This document shows positions 14,390 through 21,763 of a DNA stretch of 62,722 bases, one piece after another; position 1 is the first letter of the stretch, and each line of letters starts with the position of its first letter. A program made the position numbers and the translations under genes. The notes beneath the pieces are model-generated. The model did no database searches, had not been told where the DNA came from, and was given only the letters and a program-made list of their open reading frames with translations. The stretch is from a virus, in IMG/VR virus record IMGVR_UViG_3300005826_000008, positions 1-62,722 of that record; one strand, given 5' to 3'.

Positions 14390-14795
14390 AATAGAGATAG
14401 TCGGAAAGTATGGAGCTTTTCATCTTTCGATGCCAGATGATATTAGTGAATCTGATATATTAATGATTCATAATATAATTACCCCTTTATTGGATGGCAA
14501 GAATGTTAGTGAGATAGTAGGATCTTTTTCACCTGGTGATGTAACTCCTACTACTTGTTTGAAATACAAGATCACTTTTTGTTTTTCTTCTCCCAGATCT
14601 TTTGAGAAGTTGAGGGCAGTATCTGCGTTGAGGAAAGCTTTTAGTGAGATATCTCTTAAGGAATCAAAAGATATAGTGGATGGAATAAAAGAGTTACCTC
14701 CTATTTATGCTGAAGAACTTTATCATTTGAATAGTATTTTTAATGATAAAGGAGTTACCTCTTATAAGGCAGAGTTAGTAGTGGTTGAAATATAA
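14373..14795 (+). CDS. Protein with ribosomal bL12-like C-terminal domain (140 aa)
   Basis: The start is a TTG at 14373, with AGAGG nine bases upstream and no earlier ATG. The stretch EKLRAVSALRKAFSEISLKE followed by SKDIVDGIKELPP matches the bL12 C-terminal pattern (K-x-x-VIKxVRxxxxLGLKEAKxLVExxP), the part of the ribosomal stalk that recruits EF-Tu and EF-G. The N-terminal ~70 residues are not recognisable as the bL12 dimerisation domain. Stalk mimicry fits a phage that also carries EF-Tu and EF-Ts, but similarity is limited to about 35 residues. Confidence 0.5.
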   Translation: MYGKNKIEIVGKYGAFHLSMPDDISESDILMIHNIITPLLDGKNVSEIVGSFSPGDVTPTTCLKYKITFCFSSPRSFEKLRAVSALRKAFSEISLKESKDIVDGIKELPPIYAEELYHLNSIFNDKGVTSYKAELVVVEI

Positions 14796-14796
14796 T

Positions 14797-14883
14797 GGTG
14801 CTGTGGCGTAACTGGCAGCCGCGCTAGACTAAGAATCTAGAGTTCGAAAGAACGTGTGGGTTCAACTCCCACCAGCACCACCA
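14797..14883 (+). tRNA. tRNA-Leu (AAG)
   Basis: Acceptor GGTGCTG/CAGCACC, anticodon stem CTAGA/TCTAG with loop CTAAGAA, long variable arm, T arm GTGGG/CCCAC, CCA. An A34 Leu tRNA is uncommon in bacteria. Confidence 0.88.
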
Positions 14884-15009
14884 AAGTGAATGCAGTAAGG
14901 ATTACATTACAGTGAACTTCCAGGTCCAGGTGAAAATCCTGGTATTGCGAAAGTAATATGGTATAACTAGTATCGGAAGAAAAAAGTATCTTTACAATTT
15001 TTGTCACTT
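14884..15009 (+). repeat. GGATTACATT element, copy 8 (tRNA-like insert with GAAA loop)
   Basis: Outer helix AAGTGA/TCACTT; second helix GTAAG/CTTTAC. Inside, CTTCC, a T-arm-like CCAGG TGAAAAT CCTGG, then GTATTGC-GAAA-GTAATAT, a 7-bp acceptor-like stem closed by a GNRA tetraloop, a D-arm-like GGTA/TATC and GGAAG. GGAAG and CTTCC would form an anticodon stem if the ends were joined, with GTG in the loop but no U33. It looks like a permuted tRNA whose ends have been fused. Confidence 0.6.
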
Positions 15010-15013
15010 CAAT

Positions 15014-15096
15014 GCCTGGTTCGCTCAGTGGAAGAGCATTCGGCTGTTAACCGAACGGGTAAAACCAACGGGAGTTCGATTCTCTCATCAGGCGCA
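15014..15096 (+). tRNA. tRNA-Asn (GTT) with enlarged variable loop
   Basis: Acceptor GCCTGGT/ATCAGGC, D stem GCTC/GAGC, anticodon stem TTCGG/CCGAA with loop CTGTTAA, T arm GGGAG/CTCTC. The variable region is about 14 bases (CGGGTAAAACCAAC). No encoded CCA. Confidence 0.85.
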
Positions 15097-15120
15097 ACTT
15101 CTAAAGTAAACCAGAAGTGG

Positions 15121-15426
15121 ATTACACGCGTTGTTGAAAAAATTGTCGAGAAAACAACCCCTAATCCTAACCCGAGTAATTTTATAATTATAAGGCACAA
15201 AGAGGTTGATATAAATCTAGTAGTTGAGGTCAAGTATCCGGACGCAACGAATTACGAGGGGAGAAAGATAATGGTTTATAGAAACCTATCTTTCAATGAT
15301 ATTAAGAACACAAAGTTTCTTGACCCTCATTTCTGCGACCATGGTAATTGCATATCACCATTTGCTAGACTTCGACCAACAGATTCTGGTTGGATTGCAG
15401 CCATAGCTCTTGCAAAGATGATATAA
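15121..15426 (+). CDS. Hypothetical protein, start uncertain (~52-102 aa)
   Basis: The frame is open from within the tRNA-Asn and looks coding from about 15121, but no ATG/GTG/TTG is available before ATG at 15271, which has a strong GGGGAGAAAG site. The shorter 52-residue form (MVYRNLSFND, ending IAALAKMI-like) is therefore the safest start; upstream residues such as LVVEVKYPDATNYEG suggest an N-terminally truncated older gene. Function unknown. Confidence 0.5.
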   Translation: MTRVVEKIVEKTTPNPNPSNFIIIRHKEVDINLVVEVKYPDATNYEGRKIMVYRNLSFNDIKNTKFLDPHFCDHGNCISPFARLRPTDSGWIAAIALAKMI

Positions 15427-15662
15427 TGCAAATAAAGTTAGAGAAAGCTTCTGGTAGGGCAATATGTCGTCATCTTGATTGTAAAAGGAAGCCAGAGTAC
15501 ATAAATGAATCTGGTCGTATTATTAAGGGTACAATTTGTTGTAAAATTTCTGTTGGTACTGCTGCTGGTTGGTTTTCAGCTTTTTATTGCAGAGATTGTT
15601 TAGAGAAGATACATGATGAGATAAGAGAGAAGTTGAATCCAAAGTTATGGATTTTTAGTTGA
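15426..15662 (+). CDS. Small zinc protein, GWxxAxYCxxC family (78 aa)
   Basis: Starts MQIKLEKASG as TAATG overlap with the preceding stop. Cysteine pairs CRHLDCK, CC and YCRDC suggest a zinc site. The segment GTAAGWFSAFYCRDCLEKI parallels GTSGWTAALYCKKCMPAIL in the protein at 44687, so the two are paralogues. It ends KLWIFS, the shared C-terminal motif. Confidence 0.68.
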   Translation: MQIKLEKASGRAICRHLDCKRKPEYINESGRIIKGTICCKISVGTAAGWFSAFYCRDCLEKIHDEIREKLNPKLWIFS

Positions 15663-15666
15663 ATAT

Positions 15667-15745
15667 GTTCCTGTCGTCTAATAATCATAGGACATCCGTC
15701 GCGATGAGGCGGGGAATCTAGGTTGATATCCTAGTGGGAGCGCCA
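15667..15745 (+). tRNA. tRNA, anticodon uncertain (possibly GAT)
   Basis: Acceptor GTTCCTG/TGGGAGC (several G-T pairs), D stem GTC/GAC, stem CCGTC/GGCGG with loop GCGATGA, T arm CTAGG/CCTAG, GCCA. Position 33 would be C, so the frame of the loop is unsure. Confidence 0.6.
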
Positions 15746-15746
15746 A

Positions 15747-15813
15747 AGTTTTCTGAGGTTTTTTGGTAAAAACGCTGACGAGTATTGCAAGGTTCGATTC
15801 CTGCCAGGAAACT
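15747..15813 (+). tRNA. Shortened tRNA-like sequence
   Basis: Acceptor AGTTTTC/GGAAACT and T loop TTCGATT are clear, but the region between is too short for normal D and anticodon arms. Probably a deletion derivative. Confidence 0.35.
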
Positions 15814-15816
15814 AAT

Positions 15817-15938
15817 GTACAAATGCTAGTAAGGGATTACATTTTATATTGTGAATAAAACAGCGAAGTTCGATTCTTCGGGTTTCCGTGAGGGAACTGC
15901 GTGGTGCCAGAAAACATCTCTTGCAATTTTTGTTGTAC
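15817..15938 (+). repeat. GGATTACATT element, copy 9 (tRNA-like insert)
   Basis: Outer helix GTACAA/TTGTAC; second helix GTAAG/CTTGC. The interior has an anticodon-arm-like hairpin TTTAT/ATAAA, T arm CGAAG TTCGATT CTTCG, then GGTTTCC-GTGA-GGGAACT, an acceptor-like helix closed by a GNRA loop. No D arm or CCA. Confidence 0.6.
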
Positions 15939-15983
15939 AAAAATTTATAGAATATAATAGTTAATACTTTTGTATTCTACTAT

Positions 15984-16170
15984 GTAACAAATGTCAGAAA
16001 GGATTACATTTTATTCTGATTAAATAAACAGGTGGGTTCAATTCCCACGCCTCCAACCAAATTCCATACTATGTATGGTGCCCCAGGGCTCTGAGGGAGC
16101 AAGTATCGGAGCTGCTTTATTGGAGGTGCAGGCGCCAGTCAAACTAATCTTTTCACCCTTTCGTTGTTAC
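15984..16170 (+). tRNA. GGATTACATT element copy 10 holding a permuted tRNA (Ile GAT?)
   Basis: Outer helix GTAACAA/TTGTTAC; second helix GAAAG/CTTTTC. Anticodon-like arm TTATT/AATAA with loop CTGATTA, T arm GTGGG/CCCAC, acceptor GCCTCCA and ACCA (to 16059) precede a 61-base linker and the opposite acceptor strand TGGAGGT (16121-16127). The D arm is not evident, so function as a tRNA is uncertain. The linker contains hairpins CCATAC/GTATGG and GCTC/GAGC. Confidence 0.55.
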
Positions 16171-16173
16171 TAT

Positions 16174-16249
16174 GGGTCTCTTGCCAACGTGGTCAAGGCA
16201 ATGCACTGAAAATGCATTTATCTCGGTTCGATTCCGTGGGGGCTCACCA
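16174..16249 (+). tRNA. tRNA-Phe (GAA)
   Basis: Acceptor GGGTCTC/GGGGCTC, D stem GCC/GGC, anticodon stem ATGCA/TGCAT with loop CTGAAAA, CCA. Confidence 0.9.
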
Positions 16250-16392
16250 GACAGAATGCTTGGAGGATTTACATAGCAAATCAACTGTAAATTGATAAGA
16301 TAGTAAGTGAAAACCTTACCTCGCCCACCATATCACGATGCAATCTTATGGGCGAGAAGCAAAACAAATAATTCTTCGTACTTTGTCTGTCT
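16249..16392 (+). tRNA. Element copy 11 holding a permuted tRNA-Tyr (GTA)
   Basis: Outer helix AGACAGA (16249-16255) / TCTGTCT (16386-16392). The 3' half has anticodon arm ATCAA CTGTAAA TTGAT, T arm GTAAG/CTTAC, acceptor CTCGCCC and ACCA (to 16330). After a 19-base linker comes GGGCGAG (16350-16356), a perfect 7-bp partner, then AAGC. The break is in the D region here rather than the anticodon stem, and only GC/GC remains of the D stem. The left box is GGATTTACAT. Confidence 0.65.
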
Positions 16393-16395
16393 TAA

Positions 16396-16470
16396 CGGCT
16401 TGTAACAAAGTGGTCTATGTGCCTGTCTGATAAGCAGGTTATGTGAGTTCAATTCTCACCAAGCCGACCA
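16396..16470 (+). tRNA. tRNA-Ile (GAT), second copy
   Basis: Acceptor CGGCTTG/CAAGCCG, anticodon stem CCTGT/GCAGG with loop CTGATAA, T arm GTGAG/CTCAC, CCA. Confidence 0.88.
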
Positions 16471-16487
16471 AGGAAAGATAATTAGTA

Positions 16488-16727
16488 ATGAATATAGTAA
16501 AAAAGTTTTCTACTGATTTAGAAGTGGAAAGAAAAAATTCTATTTATAGTAAGGAAGCATTTTTAGAATGGGGACTTGGTGATGATGGAAATTTATATGC
16601 CAGATATTCTATATCTGGATTTCATAGTGATTCGTGGGTGAAAAGCGAGAATATTTCTTTTAGTATTTCACTGAAAGAAATGGAAAAAATTGTTAAAGAG
16701 TTTTCTAAACTTGTAATTTTTACATGA
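16488..16727 (+). CDS. Small hypothetical protein (79 aa), C-terminal motif family
   Basis: Start MNIVKKFSTD with AAGGAAAG upstream. It ends EFSKLVIFT, the hydrophobic C-terminal motif shared by many small proteins of this phage. No other feature recognised. Confidence 0.65.
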   Translation: MNIVKKFSTDLEVERKNSIYSKEAFLEWGLGDDGNLYARYSISGFHSDSWVKSENISFSISLKEMEKIVKEFSKLVIFT

Positions 16728-16734
16728 TTTTAAT

Positions 16735-16809
16735 GGGGCTATAGCATAATGGTAGTGCACTCGGCTGTCTCCCGAGGTTGTGAGGGTTCGAATCCCTTTG
16801 GTCCCGCCA
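16735..16809 (+). tRNA. tRNA-Asp (GTC)
   Basis: Acceptor GGGGCTA/TGGTCCC, D stem GCAT/GTGC, anticodon stem CTCGG/CCGAG with loop CTGTCTC, GCCA. Confidence 0.9.
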
Positions 16810-16923
16810 ATAAAACTTATTAACAATTCAAAAGCCCCTGGAGTCGGATAGTCTGACGGGGTAAACATACCGAAAGGAAATAGATATGAATTAAAGGGCT
16901 GGCAACCCAAGGTAAGGTATATT

Positions 16924-18093
16924 ATGAACAAGACACATGTGAATGTTGGAACAATCGGTCACGTAGATCATGGCAAAACAACATTAACTGCGGCTATACT
17001 TGCAGTACAGTCGCAAGTTGGATTAGCGAGGGTTAAGTCGTATGCGGATATTGCAAAGGGCGGAACAGTCAGAGATGAGAATAAGACTGTTACAATTGCA
17101 GTTTCGCATGTCGAATATGAATCTGATGCTCGTCATTATGCTCACATCGATTGTCCGGGACATGCCGACTACATTAAGAACATGATTACTGGTGCTGCTC
17201 AAATGGATGGCGCTGTATTGTTGGTAGATGGTAGTCAAGGTCCACAACATCAAACAAAAGAACACATTCTACTTGCTCGTCAAGTTGGTGTGGAAAAGAT
17301 TGTTGTGTTTATTAATAAGATAGATGTTTCTGATCCAGAGCTTCTTGAGCTTGTAGTAATTGAAACATCTGAATATCTTGAGGCACAAGGCTACGGAGAT
17401 TCTCCTATTGTTATGGGTTCCGCACTTAAAGCATTGCGTGATCCGGTTAATGAGGGGCAATGCATCAAGGATTTGATTGCAGCTATTGATTCTCATATTC
17501 CGGATCCAAAGCGTGATTTTGAGTCTCCTTTTATGCTTCCTATTGAAGGGGTGCATACAATTGAAGGGCGCGGAACAGTTGTTACTGGAAGGATAGCTCG
17601 TGGAGTTCTTCCTGTTGGTTCTAAGGTTGAGATTATTGGTCTTGTAGATGAAGACTCAAAACCAAGAGTTGTAGTTGTAACAGGTATCCAAATGTTTCAT
17701 AAGGATCAAAAAGAAGCTAGAGCGGGTGAAAATTGTGGACTTTTGCTTCGTGGAGTTAAGAGGGACGAGGTAGTTCGTGGGCAAGTATTAATTGCTCCAG
17801 GTTCTGTTAGCCCAAAGACTAAAGCGAGAGCAGAGTTGTTTATGATTCCAGGAAAAGAAGGTGGTAGACATACTCCAATTTTCCCAGGTTATAAACCACA
17901 ATTCTTTTTTGGAACAACTGATGTTACAGGGGCAGTGACTAACTTTGGTGAATTGAAAATGCTTTCTCCTGGAGAGCACGCTGAAGTTAGTCTCGAACTT
18001 CTAAAACCTGTTGGAATGGAAGCTGGAATGAGGTTTGCTGTTCGTGAAGGCGGACAGACTGTTGCAGCAGGTATAGTTGTGAGTGTTGAGTAA
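16924..18093 (+). CDS. tuf: Translation elongation factor Tu
   Basis: A 389-residue EF-Tu, the GTPase that delivers aminoacyl-tRNA to the ribosome. All three domains are present: G1 GHVDHGKTT, G3 DCPGHADY, G4 NKID (NKCD in most bacteria), G5 SALKAL; domain 2 from about residue 205; domain 3 ending FAVREGGQTVAAGIVV. Switch I is divergent: the usual RGITI is replaced by NKTVTI, keeping the threonine that binds Mg. AAGG precedes the start. It sits within the tRNA array. The divergence suggests long residence in the phage line and perhaps escape from host factors that act on EF-Tu. Confidence 0.97.
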   Translation: MNKTHVNVGTIGHVDHGKTTLTAAILAVQSQVGLARVKSYADIAKGGTVRDENKTVTIAVSHVEYESDARHYAHIDCPGHADYIKNMITGAAQMDGAVLLVDGSQGPQHQTKEHILLARQVGVEKIVVFINKIDVSDPELLELVVIETSEYLEAQGYGDSPIVMGSALKALRDPVNEGQCIKDLIAAIDSHIPDPKRDFESPFMLPIEGVHTIEGRGTVVTGRIARGVLPVGSKVEIIGLVDEDSKPRVVVVTGIQMFHKDQKEARAGENCGLLLRGVKRDEVVRGQVLIAPGSVSPKTKARAELFMIPGKEGGRHTPIFPGYKPQFFFGTTDVTGAVTNFGELKMLSPGEHAEVSLELLKPVGMEAGMRFAVREGGQTVAAGIVVSVE

Positions 18094-18226
18094 TTCCTGT
18101 TCTGATCAAGCAGGTGATCCAGTTGTATGTTGTAAGTTTGCAATAAGACTATGACTCGATGACTAGGTAGAGAGAGGATGAGATCGTTTTTGCGCGCTCC
18201 TCAACGGACTTAGTGCAACTGGAAAT
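18094..18226 (+). other. Spacer between tuf and tRNA-Lys
   Basis: No gene seen. Short inverted repeats near 18097-18120 might process or terminate the tuf transcript. Confidence 0.35.
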
Positions 18227-18301
18227 GGGATCGTGGCGCAATGGTAGCGCAGTTGGCTTTTAACCAATTGGTTCTCGGTTCGAGTCCGAGCGGTCCCACC
18301 A
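18227..18301 (+). tRNA. tRNA-Lys (TTT)
   Basis: Acceptor GGGATCG/CGGTCCC, D stem GCGC/GCGC, anticodon stem TTGG/CCAA with loop CTTTTAA, T arm CTCGG/CCGAG, CCA. Confidence 0.93.
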
Positions 18302-18488
18302 AAAACGAATGAAGTTAGGATTACATTACAATACTGACCCTAAGGTAGTCGACAGTTTCGCGAGGAACTGCACGATGGCGCTATGAGAGTTATTGACTTG
18401 ATTAGTGCGGGGCGAACTAGGGAAGCTCTTACAAAAGAGCCCTTAATGTGCCGGTCACACACGTATCTTAGCGATCTCTTGTCGTTTT
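18302..18488 (+). repeat. GGATTACATT element, copy 12 (long insert with GCGA loop)
   Basis: Outer helix AAAACGA (18302-18308) / TCGTTTT (18482-18488). Left box AGGATTACATT. The interior includes CAGTTTC-GCGA-GGAACTG, again a helix closed by a GNRA tetraloop, and GCTCTT/AAGAGC. No clear tRNA halves. Confidence 0.6.
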
Positions 18489-18491
18489 AAT

Positions 18492-18575
18492 GGGTTCTTC
18501 GCCTAATGGTATGGCACCTGGCTCTTAACCAGACGCAGAAATGCATTGGGGGTTCGACTCCCCCAGGACCCACCA
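18492..18575 (+). tRNA. tRNA-Lys (CTT) with enlarged variable loop
   Basis: Acceptor GGGTTCT/AGGACCC, anticodon stem CTGG/CCAG with loop CTCTTAA, T arm GGGGG/CCCCC, CCA. The variable region contains a small hairpin GCAGAAATGC not found in ordinary tRNA-Lys. Confidence 0.88.
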
Positions 18576-18593
18576 TTAAAAGGATTAAATTAA

Positions 18594-18848
18594 ATGAATA
18601 AAGAAGAGTTAATAAAATGTTTGAAGGAAGTAGTTTCTTCAAATATAGAAACACCAATTATTAAATTACATGAAAATAGTGATCATATTTGTTTGACGAT
18701 TAGTCAAATGTATGAATATATTGATGTTAATTTCGCTTTGTTAGAAAAGATATCACATATATTCAATACCAAAAAAATTAATATTGGTGATAAGGATTAT
18801 ATAAGTGGGTGTGAAACATGTGATTATGGATCCGAATATTATGTTTAA
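18594..18848 (+). CDS. Hypothetical protein (84 aa)
   Basis: Not recognised. AAAGGA lies upstream of the start MNKEELIKCLKEVV. Acidic; a CETCDYG group at the C-terminus. Confidence 0.68.
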   Translation: MNKEELIKCLKEVVSSNIETPIIKLHENSDHICLTISQMYEYIDVNFALLEKISHIFNTKKINIGDKDYISGCETCDYGSEYYV

Positions 18849-18891
18849 ATATATATTTTTGATTCAGGAATTAAAATAGATTGAATGTTCT

Positions 18892-19110
18892 ATGGAATTC
18901 TTGGATATTGTTAAATTAATTGATAAGTTTAATGCTCTTGAAGCTTATGGCAGAAGAGATTTGATTAAGCAATATATCAAAGATGAATTTTTATCGAATG
19001 GTGAAATGATTGATGCTTTGATCTATATTGCAAAGATGCCTTTGACTGAACAATTTTATTGGCATAAGTTCGTGAAGAATTACATATCAACATTAGTTAA
19101 TTTTAGTTAA
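18892..19110 (+). CDS. Hypothetical protein (72 aa)
   Basis: Not recognised. Helical, ends ISTLVNFS, a weak form of the shared C-terminal motif. The next gene starts one base after its stop. Confidence 0.6.
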   Translation: MEFLDIVKLIDKFNALEAYGRRDLIKQYIKDEFLSNGEMIDALIYIAKMPLTEQFYWHKFVKNYISTLVNFS

Positions 19111-19111
19111 A

Positions 19112-19354
19112 ATGAAATCTAAAGATATTCTTATATTAGATGAAAGTTCTCCTATTTATGGTAAGATATTAACTTTTTCTTTTATTGAGCAAAAGAAAAT
19201 ATCTCCTGGTTGTTTCATTTGGGTAGCTCGTTATGATAATGGTTTATATTGGCGCTCTGATTATTCTTTAAAAAAGCATATAAAAGAAAATAAATGGATA
19301 GAGATTACTAAAAAGAATAAAGATAAATGGGAAAAATTAATTCCTTTTATATAA
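19112..19354 (+). CDS. Hypothetical protein (80 aa), C-terminal motif family
   Basis: Start MKSKDILILDESS. Beta-rich centre (ISPGCFIWVARYDNGLYWR) and end WEKLIPFI, matching the end of the protein at 57558 (RLIPFI). Function unknown. Confidence 0.65.
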   Translation: MKSKDILILDESSPIYGKILTFSFIEQKKISPGCFIWVARYDNGLYWRSDYSLKKHIKENKWIEITKKNKDKWEKLIPFI

Positions 19355-19404
19355 AATATCATAAAATGAAGCCTAGAGATAAAAAGAAAATATTGGAGTG
19401 TTAA

Positions 19405-19629
19405 ATGCGTAATAATCGTTATGTTAATTTAATTGATTGGTTTTATTCAACAGATTATAGCATTCATATAACGAAGTCTAATAAGGGAAAGAATGGTGGG
19501 CATGATATTAGAGGTTCGCTTATTAGTGATGATGGTGAATGCTTTTTAGCTATTGGTTGTGATGAGATTGATGTTATTAGAACATTGAAGGCGATGGTTG
19601 AGGGAAATTATAAAAATAACCGGGGTTGA
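19405..19629 (+). CDS. Hypothetical protein (74 aa)
   Basis: Not recognised. TTGGAG precedes the start. The last codons overlap the -35 of the next promoter. Confidence 0.65.
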   Translation: MRNNRYVNLIDWFYSTDYSIHITKSNKGKNGGHDIRGSLISDDGECFLAIGCDEIDVIRTLKAMVEGNYKNNRG

Positions 19630-19653
19630 CATCATTTTTTATAGATTTAGATT
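19626..19653 (+). promoter_or_regulatory. Predicted promoter for the restriction-modification pair (TTGACA-16-TAGATT)
   Basis: TTGACA 19626-19631 and TAGATT 19648-19653, 16 bases apart, lie about 125 bases before the restriction gene. A GGAGG ribosome site precedes that gene. Confidence 0.65.
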
Positions 19654-19777
19654 GGTGGTATGGTTAGACATAATGTGTGGATAATTGATTTTATAATGCA
19701 TTACCATGCGTCGATTATGGCGTAATTAACGGGATTACTTAAGATATATCTATCTTTTAATTTTCCGGAGGTTTATT

Positions 19778-20581
19778 ATGAGTAATTTTGATTGTTTGAA
19801 GAATATTATTATTAACTCTGAGTATGATACGAATAGTGCTGGCTGGTATTATAGGCTAATTAAAATGCCTCTTTTGCATGCAAATCCTAATTTAAATCCA
19901 CGTTGTTTGGATTCAAAAACGGGAAATGCTTTTGCTAAGATAGCGAAAAATTTGGTAAGATCTAAATATAATGATGAAGATAATGGCAAGAATACTTTAC
20001 CGCCAGTAATTCCGGGATTGGGATGTCCAAAAGATCTTGATTTATCAAAATATAAATCAACGGACAATGACCAAGTTATTGTTACCTCATTAAATGAAAG
20101 AAAAGTTCTTGAAGTTTTTTCAAATCTTTTAGATAAGAATAAAACAAAGAAACTATCAAGAAAGATCCAACAAGATTTGTTTAATGAAATTCAGTCCAAT
20201 TTATCTAACTACCTTAATGATACCTTATCCTCATATAAGGTTGATTTGGTTATTAATGTAAATAATTCTCTATTAGAGGTTTATGAACTGAAGTTGGGTG
20301 GAAACTTGGATGCTCCGAAAGCAAGAAAGACTGTTGATGAGTTAGTATTTAGGGCTATAGCATTATCCAGTTATCATAATAGTTTGCCTAGAGTATATTT
20401 TGGAGTTTTCTCTTCCGACATAAAAGTAAAGAAAAATGGCGACTGGTCTGGTGCAGTTGGAAGTTTGTTTGATAAAGAATTTGTATTAATAGAGGATGAT
20501 CTAGTATCAAATATATCGAACATATCAATGGCTGATTTTGTAGATAATTGTATTGCTGTTCTTAACTTAAAGGCTGATTAA
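19778..20581 (+). CDS. Probable type II restriction endonuclease (TdeIII-like)
   Basis: A 267-residue protein next to a DNA methyltransferase. The core VDLVINVNNSLLEVYELKLG shows the D...ExK pattern of PD-(D/E)XK nucleases (about residues 150-170), followed by GGNLDAPKARKTVDE, resembling TdeIII-type restriction enzymes. CCGGAGG sits upstream of the start. The pairing with the methyltransferase 25 bases downstream supports the assignment. Recognition sequence unknown. Confidence 0.68.
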   Translation: MSNFDCLKNIIINSEYDTNSAGWYYRLIKMPLLHANPNLNPRCLDSKTGNAFAKIAKNLVRSKYNDEDNGKNTLPPVIPGLGCPKDLDLSKYKSTDNDQVIVTSLNERKVLEVFSNLLDKNKTKKLSRKIQQDLFNEIQSNLSNYLNDTLSSYKVDLVINVNNSLLEVYELKLGGNLDAPKARKTVDELVFRAIALSSYHNSLPRVYFGVFSSDIKVKKNGDWSGAVGSLFDKEFVLIEDDLVSNISNISMADFVDNCIAVLNLKAD

Positions 20582-20606
20582 AAATCCTTATTAAGGAAGT
20601 GTTTAT

Positions 20607-21686
20607 ATGTGTTTCAAACAAAAAGTTTTAAAGCCTCTGTTGAAGTGGCCAGGTGGTAAGCGTTCTGAACTCTCTCTTATAAGAGAGAGTTACCAACATA
20701 CAATACCAAAGACTATCGACAAATACGTTGAGCCATTTGTTGGTGGCGGTGCATTTTGGTTAGGTTTAGAAGCCAACTCGTATATTGTGAATGATATATC
20801 TAATGATTTAATTAATCTTTATAGTGTTGTAAAGAACAAAGATAAGAGTTTTATCGAATCTATTCTTGCTGTTAATCTTAGTTGGAATGAGTTGAGAGAT
20901 TTAACAGAAGCTAATTATTCTGGTTTGTATAATGAAACAATATCAGTAACTGATATTATGAAGGATTTGAGTTTATCTGTTGGTGGTATTGATTTATTTA
21001 ATACTTATTTCATTAAGGGTTTTAAGACTAAATTAAGAAATATAAAAACACATGAAGCAAAGAGTGGGAAATTATCTAATGATGATTTAAAGGATAATAT
21101 TGAGTGTGCTTTGAAAAGTGGATTATATACATCTATCAGATCCTTATATAATTCAAGGAAGAAGATGGATGGTATAAAAGCAATGAGCTTTTTATTCATG
21201 AGGGAGTATTGTTTTTCATCTATGTTTAGATTTAATCCTAAAGGAGACTTCAATGTCCCTTATGGCGGAATTTCTTATAATAAGAAATATCCAGCGAGAA
21301 CACTTGATTACTTCATGAGTGATGAGTTATCTATTCATATGAATAAAACTTCTTTTTATAATGAAGATTTTCAATCTTTTGTTTCTAAGCTAATTCTTGG
21401 CAAGAATGATTTTATGTTTATAGACCCTCCTTATGATACGACATTTAGTTCCTATGATAATAGAGAGTTTGTTAATGAGGATCAAGAGAGGTTAGCTTGG
21501 TATTTATTGAATGAGTGTAAATGTAATTTCCTTTCAATATTTAAGGAAACAGATTTCATTCGTTCTTTATATGAAAACAAAAAGTCACATGTTAAATGTG
21601 AAACATTTGATAAAACATATCAAGTGAGCTTTAGAGATAGGAATGATAAAGGAGTGAATCATTTAATCGTTTATTCAGTCTTATAA
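20607..21686 (+). CDS. DNA N6-adenine methyltransferase (D12/Dam class)
   Basis: A 359-residue D12-class adenine methyltransferase. N-terminal PLLKWPGGKRSELSLI and VEPFVGGGAFWLGLEA bind S-adenosylmethionine; VNDISNDLINLY is motif II; the catalytic motif is DPPYD (FMFIDPPYDTTFSSYD). A 60-residue stretch between them, probably the target recognition region, is longer than in Dam. The neighbour is a probable restriction enzyme, so this is likely the modification half of a type II system; it could also protect phage DNA alone. Confidence 0.92.
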   Translation: MCFKQKVLKPLLKWPGGKRSELSLIRESYQHTIPKTIDKYVEPFVGGGAFWLGLEANSYIVNDISNDLINLYSVVKNKDKSFIESILAVNLSWNELRDLTEANYSGLYNETISVTDIMKDLSLSVGGIDLFNTYFIKGFKTKLRNIKTHEAKSGKLSNDDLKDNIECALKSGLYTSIRSLYNSRKKMDGIKAMSFLFMREYCFSSMFRFNPKGDFNVPYGGISYNKKYPARTLDYFMSDELSIHMNKTSFYNEDFQSFVSKLILGKNDFMFIDPPYDTTFSSYDNREFVNEDQERLAWYLLNECKCNFLSIFKETDFIRSLYENKKSHVKCETFDKTYQVSFRDRNDKGVNHLIVYSVL

Positions 21687-21693
21687 TATAAGA

Positions 21694-21760
21694 AGGCAAA
21701 TGCGAGTGGGAATACATTTAACTGCTAATTAAAAACGATTCTCATTCATTTTTGTTGCCT
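21694..21760 (+). repeat. GGATTACATT-type element, copy 13 (minimal form)
   Basis: Outer helix AGGCAA (21694-21699) / TTGCCT (21755-21760); second helix GAGTG/CATTC; box GGAATACATTT; internal hairpin TTTAA/TTAAA with loop CTGCTAA. It precedes a tRNA directly. Confidence 0.75.
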
Positions 21761-21763
21761 AAA

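Noticed and set aside
8217-16392. The element as an ordinary group I intron
   Set aside because: Minimal copies are about 65 bases, and none of the conserved P, Q, R, S core motifs of group I introns is recognisable.
17023-18143. Minus-strand ORFs opposite EF-Tu
   Set aside because: Antisense shadows of a highly conserved gene.
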